DNA of 64,000 nt from Bradyrhizobium jicamae (GTDB taxonomy: Bacteria > Pseudomonadota > Alphaproteobacteria > Rhizobiales > Xanthobacteraceae): positions 146,560-210,559 of the forward strand of contig NZ_JAFCKQ010000008.1 in assembly GCF_018130215.1 (NCBI RefSeq). The letters are read 5' to 3'. The position numbers were made by a program, and so were the translations under genes. The notes beneath the pieces are model-generated. The model was not told the origin of the DNA. It did not search any database and saw only the letters and a program-made list of their open reading frames with translations. Positions 17,254 through 26,295 of this stretch are shown here, piece after piece. Positions within the stretch are counted from its first letter, which is position 1. Every line of letters begins with the position of its first letter.

Positions 17254-17747
17254 CTTACAGTTGAATTTGCTCGAAGTCTTTGATGGCACCCATCTTGTGG
17301 CCTATCGGCTCACCATCCACTCGTCGATCGGTGCGAGACTTGATGATTGACGTCCGGTGTCAGTTGGCCTTCGGCTTCCGCTCCGCCTAGATCCGTGCTT
17401 CCATGCTTGGCGCGCGCCAATACATCCTTTGTACAGGCCGCTCGGCAGTGCCACCGTGTACGATTTCGACGCTGGCCTAAGGCTCAATGAGATCAACTCT
17501 ATCGTCGTTGCACATTCGGGTTCTAAGCCATGGGTCGCTCTTGCACGTTAGGGGCCGTCGCTTCGGGCTGCGGAACGGCCGCATGAATGTCATACTTCCC
17601 CAATGCTGTCGGAGGCTCCCCAACTCTATTCGCCAACAACCAAACACTGCAACTCGTTGAACGGTGGAGTGCGGTCGGTTATTCAGCCTCCTGAGGACAA
17701 CGACATACAGCGGGATGATCGCGCTATATGTCGTCCACTGAGAGGTA
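17254..17747. other. Intergenic region, no gene seen
   Basis: About 490 bases between the BFD-like gene and the acyl-CoA dehydrogenase gene, which converge here. Short frames exist on both strands, but none has a recognisable motif or a start signal. The sequence is less GC-biased than its neighbours and may be old intergenic or decayed DNA. Confidence 0.45.
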
Positions 17748-20075
17748 CTAGCCTGTGCAATTCGCCATGACGGCCGAATATTGCGATGTGTGATAGCGCG
17801 CATCGCCAAACAACGACTGAAACACCAGTAGTCGCTTGAAATAGTGTCCGACAGCGTACTCCTCCGTCATACCGACGCCGCCATGAAGCTGGATCGCCTG
17901 CGAGCCAACAAAAAAGGCTCGTTTGCTAACTGCGGCCTTGGTGGTATGCACGAGCAAGCGTCGCGCCGCAGGTTCGGCGCTGTCCAGCGCGGATAATGCG
18001 GACATCGTGATTGCCCGGGCCTGCTCGAGTTGAGCGAACATTTCGGCAAGGCGATGCTGAAGTGCCTGAAAGGAGGCCAGGGTGGCACCGAACTGCTTCC
18101 GGATCAGAAGATATTCCCGCGTCAGGCGGAATGCGGATTCCATAGCCCCAAGGGCATCTGCACAGGCGCAAATGGTTAGCTGATCGATAGCCAGATCGAT
18201 CATGGACTGCAGGTCGCTCGCCATGGGAATGCGCGCATCAGCGGGAAGGGATAGGTTGTCAAATTCGAGATCGACTACAAGCTGGCCGTCGACGAGCCGA
18301 TAAGACGCGATATTCATCCCGGACGTATCTCGCGGGACAAGGAACAGCGCGACGGCACCGTCCAGATGCGCAGTAAGGACGAAGGCACTGGCGACTTGCC
18401 CTCCAAAGACCATCGCCTTTCTGCCGCTGAGCAAATAGCCATCGTCCTGGCGCTGCGCACATGAGACGAGCTCTGTGCGGTCGTCAGTATCTATCGATTC
18501 CCAGTGCGCGAGGGCGAATAGCGTATCTCCGGCCAGCACACTCGATATCAGCTGATCTCGCCGCTCCTGCTCGGCGACGTCCGAGAAGAGCAATGAAATG
18601 GCAAATGCGCTGAAGAGAAAGGGCTCAAGCGCAAGGGCGCGGCCCAGTTGCTCAGCAACGAGAGCCGCCATCGGGGCACCGCCGCCAAGACCGCCGCAAT
18701 CCTCCGGTAAGGCTACGCCCAGCCAGCCTAGCTCGGCAAATGCCTTCCAGTTGCGCAGGAGAGCGGCGGCTCCTTCCAACCGCATCGATTTGCGCTGCTC
18801 GAAAGAATAGGACTTTTCGACGAAGCGCGCGACGCTTGCCTCGAGCATCGCATGGACTTCGTCGCGAGGAGCGCCATTGGTTGGCGGGGTCTCGCCGAGC
18901 AACATTTTGGCAACAATATTCTTCTGGATCTCATTCGAGCCGCCGTAGATCGTCGCCGCGCGACGAAACAGGAAGTCCGCGACGACATCGCGTGCGTGAT
19001 CTGGCACTGGGGGCTGCTGCGCCCCACCCGGCCCATCATGTCCTTGCGGAAAGTAGACGATCCCGCGAGGACCGAGCGCGTCGATCTGCGCCTTCTGCAG
19101 CGCCTGCATCAACTCGCAGCCTTGCACCTTCAGGATGGAAGGTAACAACGGGTGAGCGTTGCCGTCGATAACCCGGGAGACTCCCGCTTCCAGGGACGCC
19201 AATTCAATCTCAAGTTCGGCAATCGAGTAGCGAAACACGGGACAATCGATCAACGTCTGTCCATTCCGTTGCTCGGCAGTGGCAATGCGTTTCAGTCGCG
19301 CCAACAGACGCTTGTTGCGAGGTACCTCCGCTGTCGTGGTCCGTTCGTTGGCGAGAAGGAACTTGGCATAGTCCCATCCCTTGCCTTCCTCGCCCACGAT
19401 GCTGTCAGCGGGCACACGAACATTGTCGAAGAATACCTCACACAGGCTTTCGCCCTCATCGATCGATCGGATCGGCCGCACTGTCACGCCGGGGGACCGC
19501 AGCGAAACCAGGAAGAAGGAGATCCCGCGTTGCGGTTTGACGGTCGGATCGGTGCGCGCGAGCACGAAACACATGTCCGCATCCATCGACTGCGACGTCC
19601 AGATCTTTTGCCCACTGATGACATAGCCATCGTTATCTCGCACCGCGCGTGTGCGCAGGGAGGCAAGATCGGACCCGGAATTCGGTTCTGAGAACCCCTG
19701 GCTCCAATATTCCGTGCCGTTGCGGATCGGAGGCAAGTACCGCGCTCTCTGCGCGTCGCTGCCGAAGCTGCAAATGACGGGTCCGACCAGCGATACACCC
19801 TGTATATTCGTGCCGGGCGCGCCGGCGAGGTCGAGTTCCTCCTCATAGACCGCGAGCTTCCGCGCCGACCAGCCCGTGCCGCCATGGGCGACCGGCCATT
19901 TTGGGACGGACCATCCCTTGCTTGCCAGAACGGCCGTCCAACTCAGGATATCCTGTCGACTCGGGTGTACTTTCGTCAGATTTCGCTGCGCCATCTCCGG
20001 TGGCAGATGGTCGCGCAGGAAGGCACGCACCTCCTGCCGAAATGCCGAGAGGCCATCAACAACGACAGTGCTCAT
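17748..20075 (-). CDS. Double acyl-CoA dehydrogenase (two fused ACAD domains)
   Basis: This 775-residue protein contains two acyl-CoA dehydrogenase units. Unit 1 (about 5-395) has the FAD/substrate segments QGFSEPNSGSDLASLRTRAV and ISGQKIWTSQ and ends RRAATIYGGSNEIQKNIVAK. Unit 2 (about 405-765) has a divergent middle part (LLSGRKAMVFGGQVASAFVL) and the C-terminal block LIRKQFGATLASFQALQHRL then QAIQLHGGVGMTEEYAVGHY. Single ACADs are about 380-400 residues, so this is a fusion. In unit 1 the position often used as catalytic base (YEG) reads YGG. Such enzymes introduce a double bond into acyl-CoAs. It is the last gene of an operon with a HpaB-type oxygenase, an acyl-CoA ligase and a flavin reductase, suggesting activation and desaturation of an organic acid. 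Confidence 0.9.
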   Translation of the reverse strand: MSTVVVDGLSAFRQEVRAFLRDHLPPEMAQRNLTKVHPSRQDILSWTAVLASKGWSVPKWPVAHGGTGWSARKLAVYEEELDLAGAPGTNIQGVSLVGPVICSFGSDAQRARYLPPIRNGTEYWSQGFSEPNSGSDLASLRTRAVRDNDGYVISGQKIWTSQSMDADMCFVLARTDPTVKPQRGISFFLVSLRSPGVTVRPIRSIDEGESLCEVFFDNVRVPADSIVGEEGKGWDYAKFLLANERTTTAEVPRNKRLLARLKRIATAEQRNGQTLIDCPVFRYSIAELEIELASLEAGVSRVIDGNAHPLLPSILKVQGCELMQALQKAQIDALGPRGIVYFPQGHDGPGGAQQPPVPDHARDVVADFLFRRAATIYGGSNEIQKNIVAKMLLGETPPTNGAPRDEVHAMLEASVARFVEKSYSFEQRKSMRLEGAAALLRNWKAFAELGWLGVALPEDCGGLGGGAPMAALVAEQLGRALALEPFLFSAFAISLLFSDVAEQERRDQLISSVLAGDTLFALAHWESIDTDDRTELVSCAQRQDDGYLLSGRKAMVFGGQVASAFVLTAHLDGAVALFLVPRDTSGMNIASYRLVDGQLVVDLEFDNLSLPADARIPMASDLQSMIDLAIDQLTICACADALGAMESAFRLTREYLLIRKQFGATLASFQALQHRLAEMFAQLEQARAITMSALSALDSAEPAARRLLVHTTKAAVSKRAFFVGSQAIQLHGGVGMTEEYAVGHYFKRLLVFQSLFGDARYHTSQYSAVMANCTG

Positions 20076-20129
20076 GACGCGAAATCCGACCTTCGAGAAA
20101 CACGTGGCTGACCACCACCGCCCGCGGAA

Positions 20130-21563
20130 CTATTCGGCGGCCATCGCCTTGGCTTTCGGAAGCGCGCCCGCCGCCTTCAGCGCCCGCGCCTTGGCCCGGT
20201 TCATGTCGTAGGTCCGATTCATCATCGTGCGCTGAGCGACAAGACCGCCGCCGGCCTGCAGCGCGACCACGAACTGCCAACCGCCATAGGCATCTGCCGT
20301 CAGATCCCGGATTAGATTGTAGACGCGCATCCGCTGCTCCACGTCCACGGTCCGCTTCGTATACAGATACTTGCGGATATACTGACCGGACTCTTCATTG
20401 CGAAGGTCCGATTCAAGCGGGAGCGTCAACACGAGGCCACCACCAAGATCGTGCAAGTACCGCACGGTCTGATGATAATTGGCGGCGTAATAGTATTTTG
20501 CCGCATTGATCGCGAGCGTGTTCGGGAAGATCATTCCCGAAGCCGTCGTCTCGAAATGGCGGCATGCGTAGTCCAGTCCCATCCGGATCATTTCGGCGTA
20601 GGTAATGAGCTCCGCGATCGAGGCCTGAGCCATCGGATCGCCTTCCTTGCCTTGCATTTCGGTGACGAGCTGAGCCAGTCCGACGAACAACTCACTGAGG
20701 CGTGCAGCCTCCACCACCCCACCCGTTCGCTCCCAGAGACCAAGGGACTGCGCGAGCTTGGAGGCAAGCGGCACTTCACCGGCGAGGAAGACCCGGTCCC
20801 ATGGCACGAACACGTCGTCAAACACCACAAAGCCTTCCGGCATCGAATGATGGGCGCTTGCCGGATAGTCGAATGGATTGAGCTCAGCCGGCGCGAAGCT
20901 GCGGTTGATGATCTTGACGCCCTTCGCATTGACCGGAATCGAGAACGAAACGGCGTAGTCTTTCTCGTCCTGCCGCATGCCCTTGGTGGGCATGACAACG
21001 AGTTCATGGATAAGTGACGCCGCGGTGATGTGCAGCTTGGCGCCACGCACGATGATCCCATCCTTGTTGCGATCGACAATTCGGACATAGAGGTCGGGAT
21101 CGTCCTGCTCATGCGCGCGGCGCTTGCGGTCCCCCTTCGGATCGGTGATGACTTCCGCCGCCCGCAGATCGTTGTCGCGAGCATATTTGTACATGCGCTC
21201 GATATTCGCGGCATATTGCGGGTTTACTTCACCCACCTGGTCCTTGACGCTCATCAGCGCCATGAACACGCCGGTCGTCAACGTCGAGATAGCGCTGTTG
21301 CCCATCATCTCGACACGGTCGGCGAGGTCCTTCTCGCTGTGAGGGATCTGATAGATGCGATGCGCCGATCCGCCATCCTCGGTCTGGTAACGGCGAATGT
21401 TCCGATAGTCCGGATCATCATAGTCGTAATCCTTCGCCGTCATTGCGATCGGTACCTGAAAGCGCGGATGAACCGTGATGTCGTCGATGCGCTCGCCGTC
21501 CCAGTAGGTCACACGGCCATCACGAAGGCTCTCGATGTATTGTTGCGGCGTCTTCAACGGCAT
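20130..21563 (-). CDS. HpaB-family flavin-dependent monooxygenase
   Basis: A 477-residue protein of the 4-hydroxyphenylacetate 3-hydroxylase (HpaB) family, FADH2-using oxygenases that also include PvcC and, more distantly, 4-hydroxybutyryl-CoA dehydratase. It starts MPLKTPQQYIESLRDGRVTY, typical of the family, and has RIVDRNKDGIIVRGAKLHIT, FDDVFVPWDRVFLAGEV and a helical C-terminal half. The cysteines that bind the iron-sulfur cluster in the dehydratase are absent from the corresponding stretch (LTTGVFMALMSVKD), so a monooxygenase is the better reading. A flavin reductase gene two genes upstream would supply reduced flavin. The gene lies 30 bases after the ligase and 54 before the dehydrogenase. 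The substrate is probably aromatic or a cyclic acid, but this is inference. Confidence 0.88.
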   Translation of the reverse strand: MPLKTPQQYIESLRDGRVTYWDGERIDDITVHPRFQVPIAMTAKDYDYDDPDYRNIRRYQTEDGGSAHRIYQIPHSEKDLADRVEMMGNSAISTLTTGVFMALMSVKDQVGEVNPQYAANIERMYKYARDNDLRAAEVITDPKGDRKRRAHEQDDPDLYVRIVDRNKDGIIVRGAKLHITAASLIHELVVMPTKGMRQDEKDYAVSFSIPVNAKGVKIINRSFAPAELNPFDYPASAHHSMPEGFVVFDDVFVPWDRVFLAGEVPLASKLAQSLGLWERTGGVVEAARLSELFVGLAQLVTEMQGKEGDPMAQASIAELITYAEMIRMGLDYACRHFETTASGMIFPNTLAINAAKYYYAANYHQTVRYLHDLGGGLVLTLPLESDLRNEESGQYIRKYLYTKRTVDVEQRMRVYNLIRDLTADAYGGWQFVVALQAGGGLVAQRTMMNRTYDMNRAKARALKAAGALPKAKAMAAE

Positions 21564-21593
21564 TGGTAGCTCCTTCGATATTGTCGTGATCCG

Positions 21594-23195
21594 TCAGACC
21601 AGCACATTGTGCCGGTCCTTCCAGTAAGGCGCGCGGAGCGCCGGCTTGTTGATCTTGTTGGCCGCGCTGAGCGGCAGCGACCCTGCCCGTATCTCGATGC
21701 TCCGTGGACATTTGTAGCGGGCAATCTTCTCGCGACAGTGCGCGATCAGCGCGGCTTCCGACAGCTCCACGCCGGCGCGGGGCACGACGATCGCGTGCAC
21801 GGCCTCGCCCCATCGCTCGTCAGGAATTCCAATGACAGCGCACTGGGATACGCCAGGATAGGCGTAGACGACCTCCTCGACCTCGGTCGAGTAGACGTTC
21901 TCCCCCCCAGTAATGATCATATCCTTCAAGCGATCGACGATGAACAGAAAGCCGCCCTCGTCGAGATAGCCGAGATCTCCGGTGTGCAACCAGCCTCCGC
22001 GAAGTGTCTGAGCGGTAATGTCGGGCTTGTTCCAATAGCCGCGCATGACACAAGGCCCCCGGACCACGATTTCCCCGATTGTCCCGGGTGGGACATCCTT
22101 GTCCGCGGGGTCCCTGATCGATACCTCGCTTCCGAGCATGGCTCGCCCGATCGAGTTGAACTTGTTTGCTGCGCGGCGGTCCTCGCGAAGCCAGGCGTCC
22201 GGAAGCATCGTGCAACTCGAGACCGTCTCGGTCATACCGAAACTGTGAAGAAAGCGTGCCCGCGGCATGACCGTCAGCAGTTCCTTCAGCAGCGACGGCG
22301 GCATCGGCGCGCCGCCAAATGGAACGCGGAGCAGGCTCGAAAGATCGTGGTCGCGACACTCCGGGTGTTCGAGCATCATGCGGAGCATGGTCGGCACGCC
22401 GTTGAGTACGGTCACGCGATGTTGCTCGACACGCTGCAGCGCGCGCCGGGCATCGAAGCGCGGCAGAATGGAAAGTGTACCGGCAGCCATCAGCGTCGGG
22501 ATGGCGAGCCCGGTCGCCCCAACGTGAAACAGCGGACCCGAGATCAGCGATACCGAGTCCTCATCCAGCTGGTAACCGGCCGCAACCGCGAAACCTGCCG
22601 CCACGATGTTGGCGTGACTGTGCATCACGCCCTTGGGCTGGCCCGTGCTGCCGCTGGTGTAGACAATGGCAGCTACGTCATCGCCGCTTCTTCCGGTGCA
22701 GCGCGCAGGCTGCGCTCCCCTCACGAGATCCTCGTAGGCGACCCACTCGGATCGTGCCGGTGGCTCCGGCGACGCGTAGACAACACACTTGCAATCTGTT
22801 CGCGCGGCAAGCTCCACGCCGAGTTCGGCGTGGACGGCATCCACGACGAGAATATCTGCACCGCAATCCTCTATGATTGCAACAAGCTCGCCGGCGGCCA
22901 ACCGATAGTTCAGCGGCGTTACGATTCCGCCTCCCCACGGCACGGCCAGGTACACTTCAATATATCGCGCGCTGTTCTCGGCGAGGATGGCGACACGATC
23001 GCCGGGCTTCATACCCAATGAAGCAATACCACCCGCCAATCGGTCGACCCGGTCGATCAATTCGTTCCAGCTCACTCGACGCTCATCGTCGATGATGGCA
23101 ATGCCGTCCCCGCGCAGCTGTCGCGCGCGAAGCAGCATATGCTCGAGACTCAGCAGAGAGGCTGCTGGAAAGAGCGGCAAATCTTCCCCGAACAT
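21594..23195 (-). CDS. AMP-dependent acyl-CoA ligase
   Basis: A 533-residue ANL-superfamily ligase with the P-loop (AAIVYTSGSTGQPKGVMHSH), the FGMTETVSS acyl/adenylate motif, the hinge TGDLGYLDEGGFLFIVDRLK and the catalytic lysine near the C-terminus (SAANKINKPALR). It forms an acyl-AMP and then the CoA thioester. The start at 23195 (MFGEDLPLFPAASLLSLEHM) is preceded by GGGAGGAGG ten bases upstream; an extension to 23384 overlaps the flavin reductase gene and reads poorly. The operon context, between a flavin reductase and an HpaB-type oxygenase, suggests it activates an aromatic or alicyclic acid. Class and catalytic residues are clear; the substrate is not. Confidence 0.92.
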   Translation of the reverse strand: MFGEDLPLFPAASLLSLEHMLLRARQLRGDGIAIIDDERRVSWNELIDRVDRLAGGIASLGMKPGDRVAILAENSARYIEVYLAVPWGGGIVTPLNYRLAAGELVAIIEDCGADILVVDAVHAELGVELAARTDCKCVVYASPEPPARSEWVAYEDLVRGAQPARCTGRSGDDVAAIVYTSGSTGQPKGVMHSHANIVAAGFAVAAGYQLDEDSVSLISGPLFHVGATGLAIPTLMAAGTLSILPRFDARRALQRVEQHRVTVLNGVPTMLRMMLEHPECRDHDLSSLLRVPFGGAPMPPSLLKELLTVMPRARFLHSFGMTETVSSCTMLPDAWLREDRRAANKFNSIGRAMLGSEVSIRDPADKDVPPGTIGEIVVRGPCVMRGYWNKPDITAQTLRGGWLHTGDLGYLDEGGFLFIVDRLKDMIITGGENVYSTEVEEVVYAYPGVSQCAVIGIPDERWGEAVHAIVVPRAGVELSEAALIAHCREKIARYKCPRSIEIRAGSLPLSAANKINKPALRAPYWKDRHNVLV

Positions 23196-23256
23196 CGCGA
23201 CCACGCCTCCTCCCGTCGGCCCCTGCAAGGGCTCCGATTTCTTCAGCGTCTCGTTT

Positions 23257-23865
23257 TCACTCCGCCGCACACAACGGACGGAGCGTTCGGACCGGTTGCA
23301 TTCTGACAAAGCCGACGATCTGGCGAGCCAAGGCGTCGAGTTGATCATTGACGTCGGGGATCGAACTGGCACCACTTTCGTCAAATGTCACTTGAGATGC
23401 ATTGATTCCGACCCCGAGCGGAGTTGGCCAGCCGCGCAGGGCATGCACGATCGCGCGCATCGAGGTCAGGGTCGTGCCAATGGCCTGTGGCCCATATGCG
23501 CAGGCGATGCAACCCACCGCTCTCCCATCGAGATAGGGGCGCTCGTCATTGCGCAGCTCTTCTGCGTAATCGAGGGCGTTTTTCAGCAGACCGGACAGTG
23601 CTCCATGGTAGGCCGGCGAAGACAACACGACCGCGTCGGCCCTTCGTAGAGCCGCGATAAGCTGCTCGGCCTTGGGATTGCTCATGCAATTTGCGCCGCC
23701 GTAGTGGGCAAGGTCGAGTGCATCCGCGCCGAACAGGACGGTCTGCACCCCGAGCCGCGCAGCGATGGCGAGGCAACCTCGGAGCGCGCGTTCGCTGCTC
23801 GAGCCGGGACGCGTGGTGCCGCCCAGCCCAACAACCAAGGGACGATGATCCATCAGCCGATCCAT
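23257..23865 (-). CDS. NADPH-dependent FMN reductase (flavodoxin fold)
   Basis: A 202-residue protein of the NADPH-dependent FMN reductase family: phosphate-binding loop GTTRPGSSSERALRG near residue 16, the SSPAYHGALSGLLKNALDY motif near residue 82, and ACAYGPQAIGTTLTSMRAIV. It should supply reduced FMN/FAD to the HpaB-type oxygenase encoded downstream, forming a two-component system. The start at 23865 has GAGAG about seven bases upstream; an internal ATG four codons on is possible. It is the first gene of the operon, with a predicted promoter about 35 bases upstream whose -10 lies in a 20-base palindrome. Confidence 0.9.
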   Translation of the reverse strand: MDRLMDHRPLVVGLGGTTRPGSSSERALRGCLAIAARLGVQTVLFGADALDLAHYGGANCMSNPKAEQLIAALRRADAVVLSSPAYHGALSGLLKNALDYAEELRNDERPYLDGRAVGCIACAYGPQAIGTTLTSMRAIVHALRGWPTPLGVGINASQVTFDESGASSIPDVNDQLDALARQIVGFVRMQPVRTLRPLCAAE

Positions 23866-23894
23866 GTGTGAGCTCTCTTCAGGGTCCAGCTCCG

Positions 23895-23914
23895 ACCATA
23901 ACTTAAGTTATGGT
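23895..23914. promoter_or_regulatory. Perfect 20-bp palindromic operator, site 1
   Basis: ACCATAACTTAAGTTATGGT is a perfect 20-base palindrome. On the minus strand TTGCCA (23928-23923) and TAAGTT (23905-23900) are 17 bases apart and read as -35/-10 for the flavin reductase operon, so the palindrome covers the -10. Two related sites lie at 24075 and 26226. The TetR-type regulator encoded at 25543 is the likely ligand. Confidence 0.75.
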
Positions 23915-24074
23915 ACAGGCTTTGGCAAGCTCTCACTTGGTTCGCTTTCCGCTGCTGGCAAGATTCTGGATTCTCGCTGCAAGCACTTCGCGCGTGCAGC
24001 AAATGCTCGTCATGGCCCCAGAAGAGATCAATCGCGGCCCTTGCGAAAAGCGGGCTGTTCCCGATTGCCACATG

Positions 24075-24094
24075 ACCATAACATAGGTTACCTT
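24075..24094. promoter_or_regulatory. Related operator, site 2
   Basis: ACCATAACATAGGTTACCTT keeps the left half ACCATAAC and the TA-rich centre of site 1, with a degenerate right half. TTGCCA at 24065-24070 and TTACCT at 24088-24093 with a 17-base spacer would be a promoter for the binding-protein gene at 24158, so the site would cover the spacer and -10. Confidence 0.65.
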
Positions 24095-24157
24095 ATGTCA
24101 TCAGGCGCTCCAAGCGCCGGCGATTGCGATGCAATCGAGACATCAGGGAGGCTTTCT

Positions 24158-25396
24158 ATGCGCGCTCTGACACGCCGCAGACTTCTGGTCTCTGCAAGCA
24201 CCGTTCTGGCGGCTCCACTCATCGCCCGCGTCGCGCAGGCCGCCGCCAAACCCATCCGCATAGGCGTGCTGGGCGACATGACGGGGCCCTACTCGGTCTT
24301 CTCGGGCATCAACACGATTGCCGCGACAAAGCTAGCGATTGCAGACTTCAACCAGCTGCACCCCGAGATCCAGGTCGATGTCGTTTCGGCGGACTTTCAG
24401 CTCAAACCGGACATCGGCATTTCGATCACGCGGCAGTGGTTCGAGGAAGGTGGCGTCGATTGCATCATCGACGTGCCGATGTCGGCGCTCGCCCTGGGCC
24501 TCGTCAACCTCTGCACTCAAAAGGACAAGGTTGCCTTGTTCACGGGAACTGCGACCGAAGACCTGACGGGCAAAGCCTGCAGTCCCAATCATGTGCACTG
24601 GACTTATGATAGCTATTCCCTCGCCACGACGGTCGCGCGGGCCCTGCTCGCGAAGAAACTCGACCGCTGGTTCTTCATCGCAGCCGATTATGCGATGGGC
24701 GCATCCGTGGTGCGCGACGCAAGTGCCGCGATCACGGAGGCCGGCGGGAGCGTCCTTGGCACGGTCAGGCACCCTTTTCCCGGGACCGGAGACTTCTCAA
24801 GCTACCTTCTGCAGGCCCAGGCCAGCGGCGCCAATGTCATCTGCTTCGCCAATGCGGGTGAGGATCTCGAGAACTCCGTCAAGCAGGCAAAGGAATTCAA
24901 TATCGAGAGCAAGGGCGCGGTCCTTACAGCCATGTTGATGGACGTTCCGACTGTACGGGCCATCGGGTTAACTCAGGCTCAGGGCCTCTATTATTCCAAC
25001 GCGTTCTATTGGGACATGAACGACAACACGCGCGCCTTCACCCGCCGCCTGGTTGCGGTCAACAATGGCACCTATCCCGCCCAGAACGTTGCGGGTGCCT
25101 ACTCCGCGACCCTGCACTATCTCAAGGCCGTCGCTGCGCTCGGCGTCGGTGCAGCGCAGAGCAGCGGGCGGGCTGTAGTCGCTCAGATGAAGGCCGAACC
25201 ATTCGACGACCCCGTGTTCGGGCGGGGAACGGTACGGGCTGACGGACGCATGATGAACAACACCTACCTGTTCCAGGTGAAGGCTCCCGGCGAATCGACA
25301 TCGGATTGGGATTGCTCGAAGCTCGCGGGAACGGTGTCGCCTCAGGACGGGATCCGCTCGATCGCGTCAGGCTCGTGCACGATGGCCAAGGGATAA
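24158..25396 (+). CDS. Periplasmic binding protein of a Liv-type ABC importer (1)
   Basis: A 412-residue periplasmic-binding protein. It starts with a twin-arginine-like signal (MRALTRRRLLVSASTVLAAP, LIARVAQAAAKP) then the type I fold: IRIGVLGDMTGPYSVFSGIN, DFNQLHPEIQVDVVSADFQL and RWFFIAADYAMGASVVRDAS. The ATG at 24158 is preceded by GGGAGG, eight bases upstream; longer in-frame extensions run through the promoter region and are rejected. In sequence it is closer to AmiC/UrtA-type SCP proteins than to the three paralogs at 26296, 31839 and 38174. No permease is adjacent; it may share the permease at 33091-36529. The gene is divergent from the flavin reductase operon and has operator site 2 in front. 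Confidence 0.88.
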   Translation: MRALTRRRLLVSASTVLAAPLIARVAQAAAKPIRIGVLGDMTGPYSVFSGINTIAATKLAIADFNQLHPEIQVDVVSADFQLKPDIGISITRQWFEEGGVDCIIDVPMSALALGLVNLCTQKDKVALFTGTATEDLTGKACSPNHVHWTYDSYSLATTVARALLAKKLDRWFFIAADYAMGASVVRDASAAITEAGGSVLGTVRHPFPGTGDFSSYLLQAQASGANVICFANAGEDLENSVKQAKEFNIESKGAVLTAMLMDVPTVRAIGLTQAQGLYYSNAFYWDMNDNTRAFTRRLVAVNNGTYPAQNVAGAYSATLHYLKAVAALGVGAAQSSGRAVVAQMKAEPFDDPVFGRGTVRADGRMMNNTYLFQVKAPGESTSDWDCSKLAGTVSPQDGIRSIASGSCTMAKG

Positions 25397-25542
25397 GGGG
25401 TCCGCAGGCATTTCGGCCCGGTAAAGCTTGGGACAGGTCATCGACAGGCTTAGCATTGAATTCATCTTCAGTGCTAAGCTCGAGGCGGGGCCGCTCCTCT
25501 GCTCATGACAGGCGTCGGCCAAACCGCAAGGTAGATTTGAGA

Positions 25543-26178
25543 ATGCCCAGGCCGAATTCCCTGAAAAGACCATCAACGCTTCGCCGCGGCGCGAAGACGA
25601 AGATGGTTTCATCCCTTCGAGCAAGCGAGGGGCGACTGACCCGAAGAGATTGGATCCTCGCCGGCCAGGACATCCTGCGAGCCGACGGCATCGCCGGGCT
25701 CAAGCTCGCCGGGTTGACCAAGAGGCTCGGAGTTTCCACCGGCAGCTTTTATCATCATTTCGCGGATTTCGAGGATTACCTCGGGGCAGTCGCCGAATAC
25801 TTCAGCGCCGACCGGGTACAGGGACTGATCGACCGAACGCTTGAGAGCAATCCTGATCCAGTGGGCCGCATGCAGGGGCTCGCCAAGCTGAGCCTGGAAG
25901 ACCACACGTTCGAACTCGACAAGGCCATGCGGATTTGGGCGACGATGGATGAGCGTGCGGCAATCACTGTGGCACGTTCGGAACGGCTCGTGCTCGCATT
26001 TCTGTCGAAGGCCTTCGAAGATATCGGCTTCGCGTCCACGGAGGCATCTCTCCGCGCCCGAATTTTGTTGGCGGCCAATATCGCCCCTCTCTTGACATCG
26101 GATGGAAAGAGCCGTCGCAGCGTATTCAAGCGGACACTCGAAATCCTGATCGGTTCCGGCAACAACGACACGGAATGA
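25543..26178 (+). CDS. TetR family transcriptional regulator (1)
   Basis: A 211-residue protein with an N-terminal helix-turn-helix (about residues 40-85: RRDWILAGQDILRADGIAGL, KLAGLTKRLGVSTGSFYHHF, then ADFEDYL) and a helical C-terminal ligand-binding domain, the TetR layout. The start at 25543 (MPRPNSLKRPSTLRRG) is uncertain; an ATG at 25603 would shorten it by 20 residues. It lies between two binding-protein genes, 146 bases after the first. Three operator-like sites with the shared left half ACCATAAC overlap the promoters of the surrounding units, so this regulator probably represses the flavin reductase operon and both binding proteins, with release by a catabolic intermediate. That link is inference from position and site repetition. 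Confidence 0.85.
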   Translation: MPRPNSLKRPSTLRRGAKTKMVSSLRASEGRLTRRDWILAGQDILRADGIAGLKLAGLTKRLGVSTGSFYHHFADFEDYLGAVAEYFSADRVQGLIDRTLESNPDPVGRMQGLAKLSLEDHTFELDKAMRIWATMDERAAITVARSERLVLAFLSKAFEDIGFASTEASLRARILLAANIAPLLTSDGKSRRSVFKRTLEILIGSGNNDTE

Positions 26179-26225
26179 GATGGCCGAACGCTGCGGCAGC
26201 GCACAACGCGGGGCCGCTTGCCAAA

Positions 26226-26245
26226 ACCATAACATAAGATACGTT
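26226..26245. promoter_or_regulatory. Related operator, site 3
   Basis: ACCATAACATAAGATACGTT shares ACCATAACAT with site 2. TTGCCA at 26218-26223 and TACGTT at 26240-26245 with a 16-base spacer read as the promoter of the binding-protein gene at 26296; the site fills the spacer and -10. The same TTGCCA -35 and the same position of the site recur at all three promoters. Confidence 0.65.
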
Positions 26246-26295
26246 ACCCTTGAGAAGCACGCGGAACAAGCGGCAAGCACCCAAGGGAGACGTCC

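Noticed and set aside
20130..21563. 4-hydroxybutyryl-CoA dehydratase
   Set aside because: The protein is in the same superfamily, but the cluster-binding cysteines are absent from the corresponding region, so a flavin monooxygenase is the better call.
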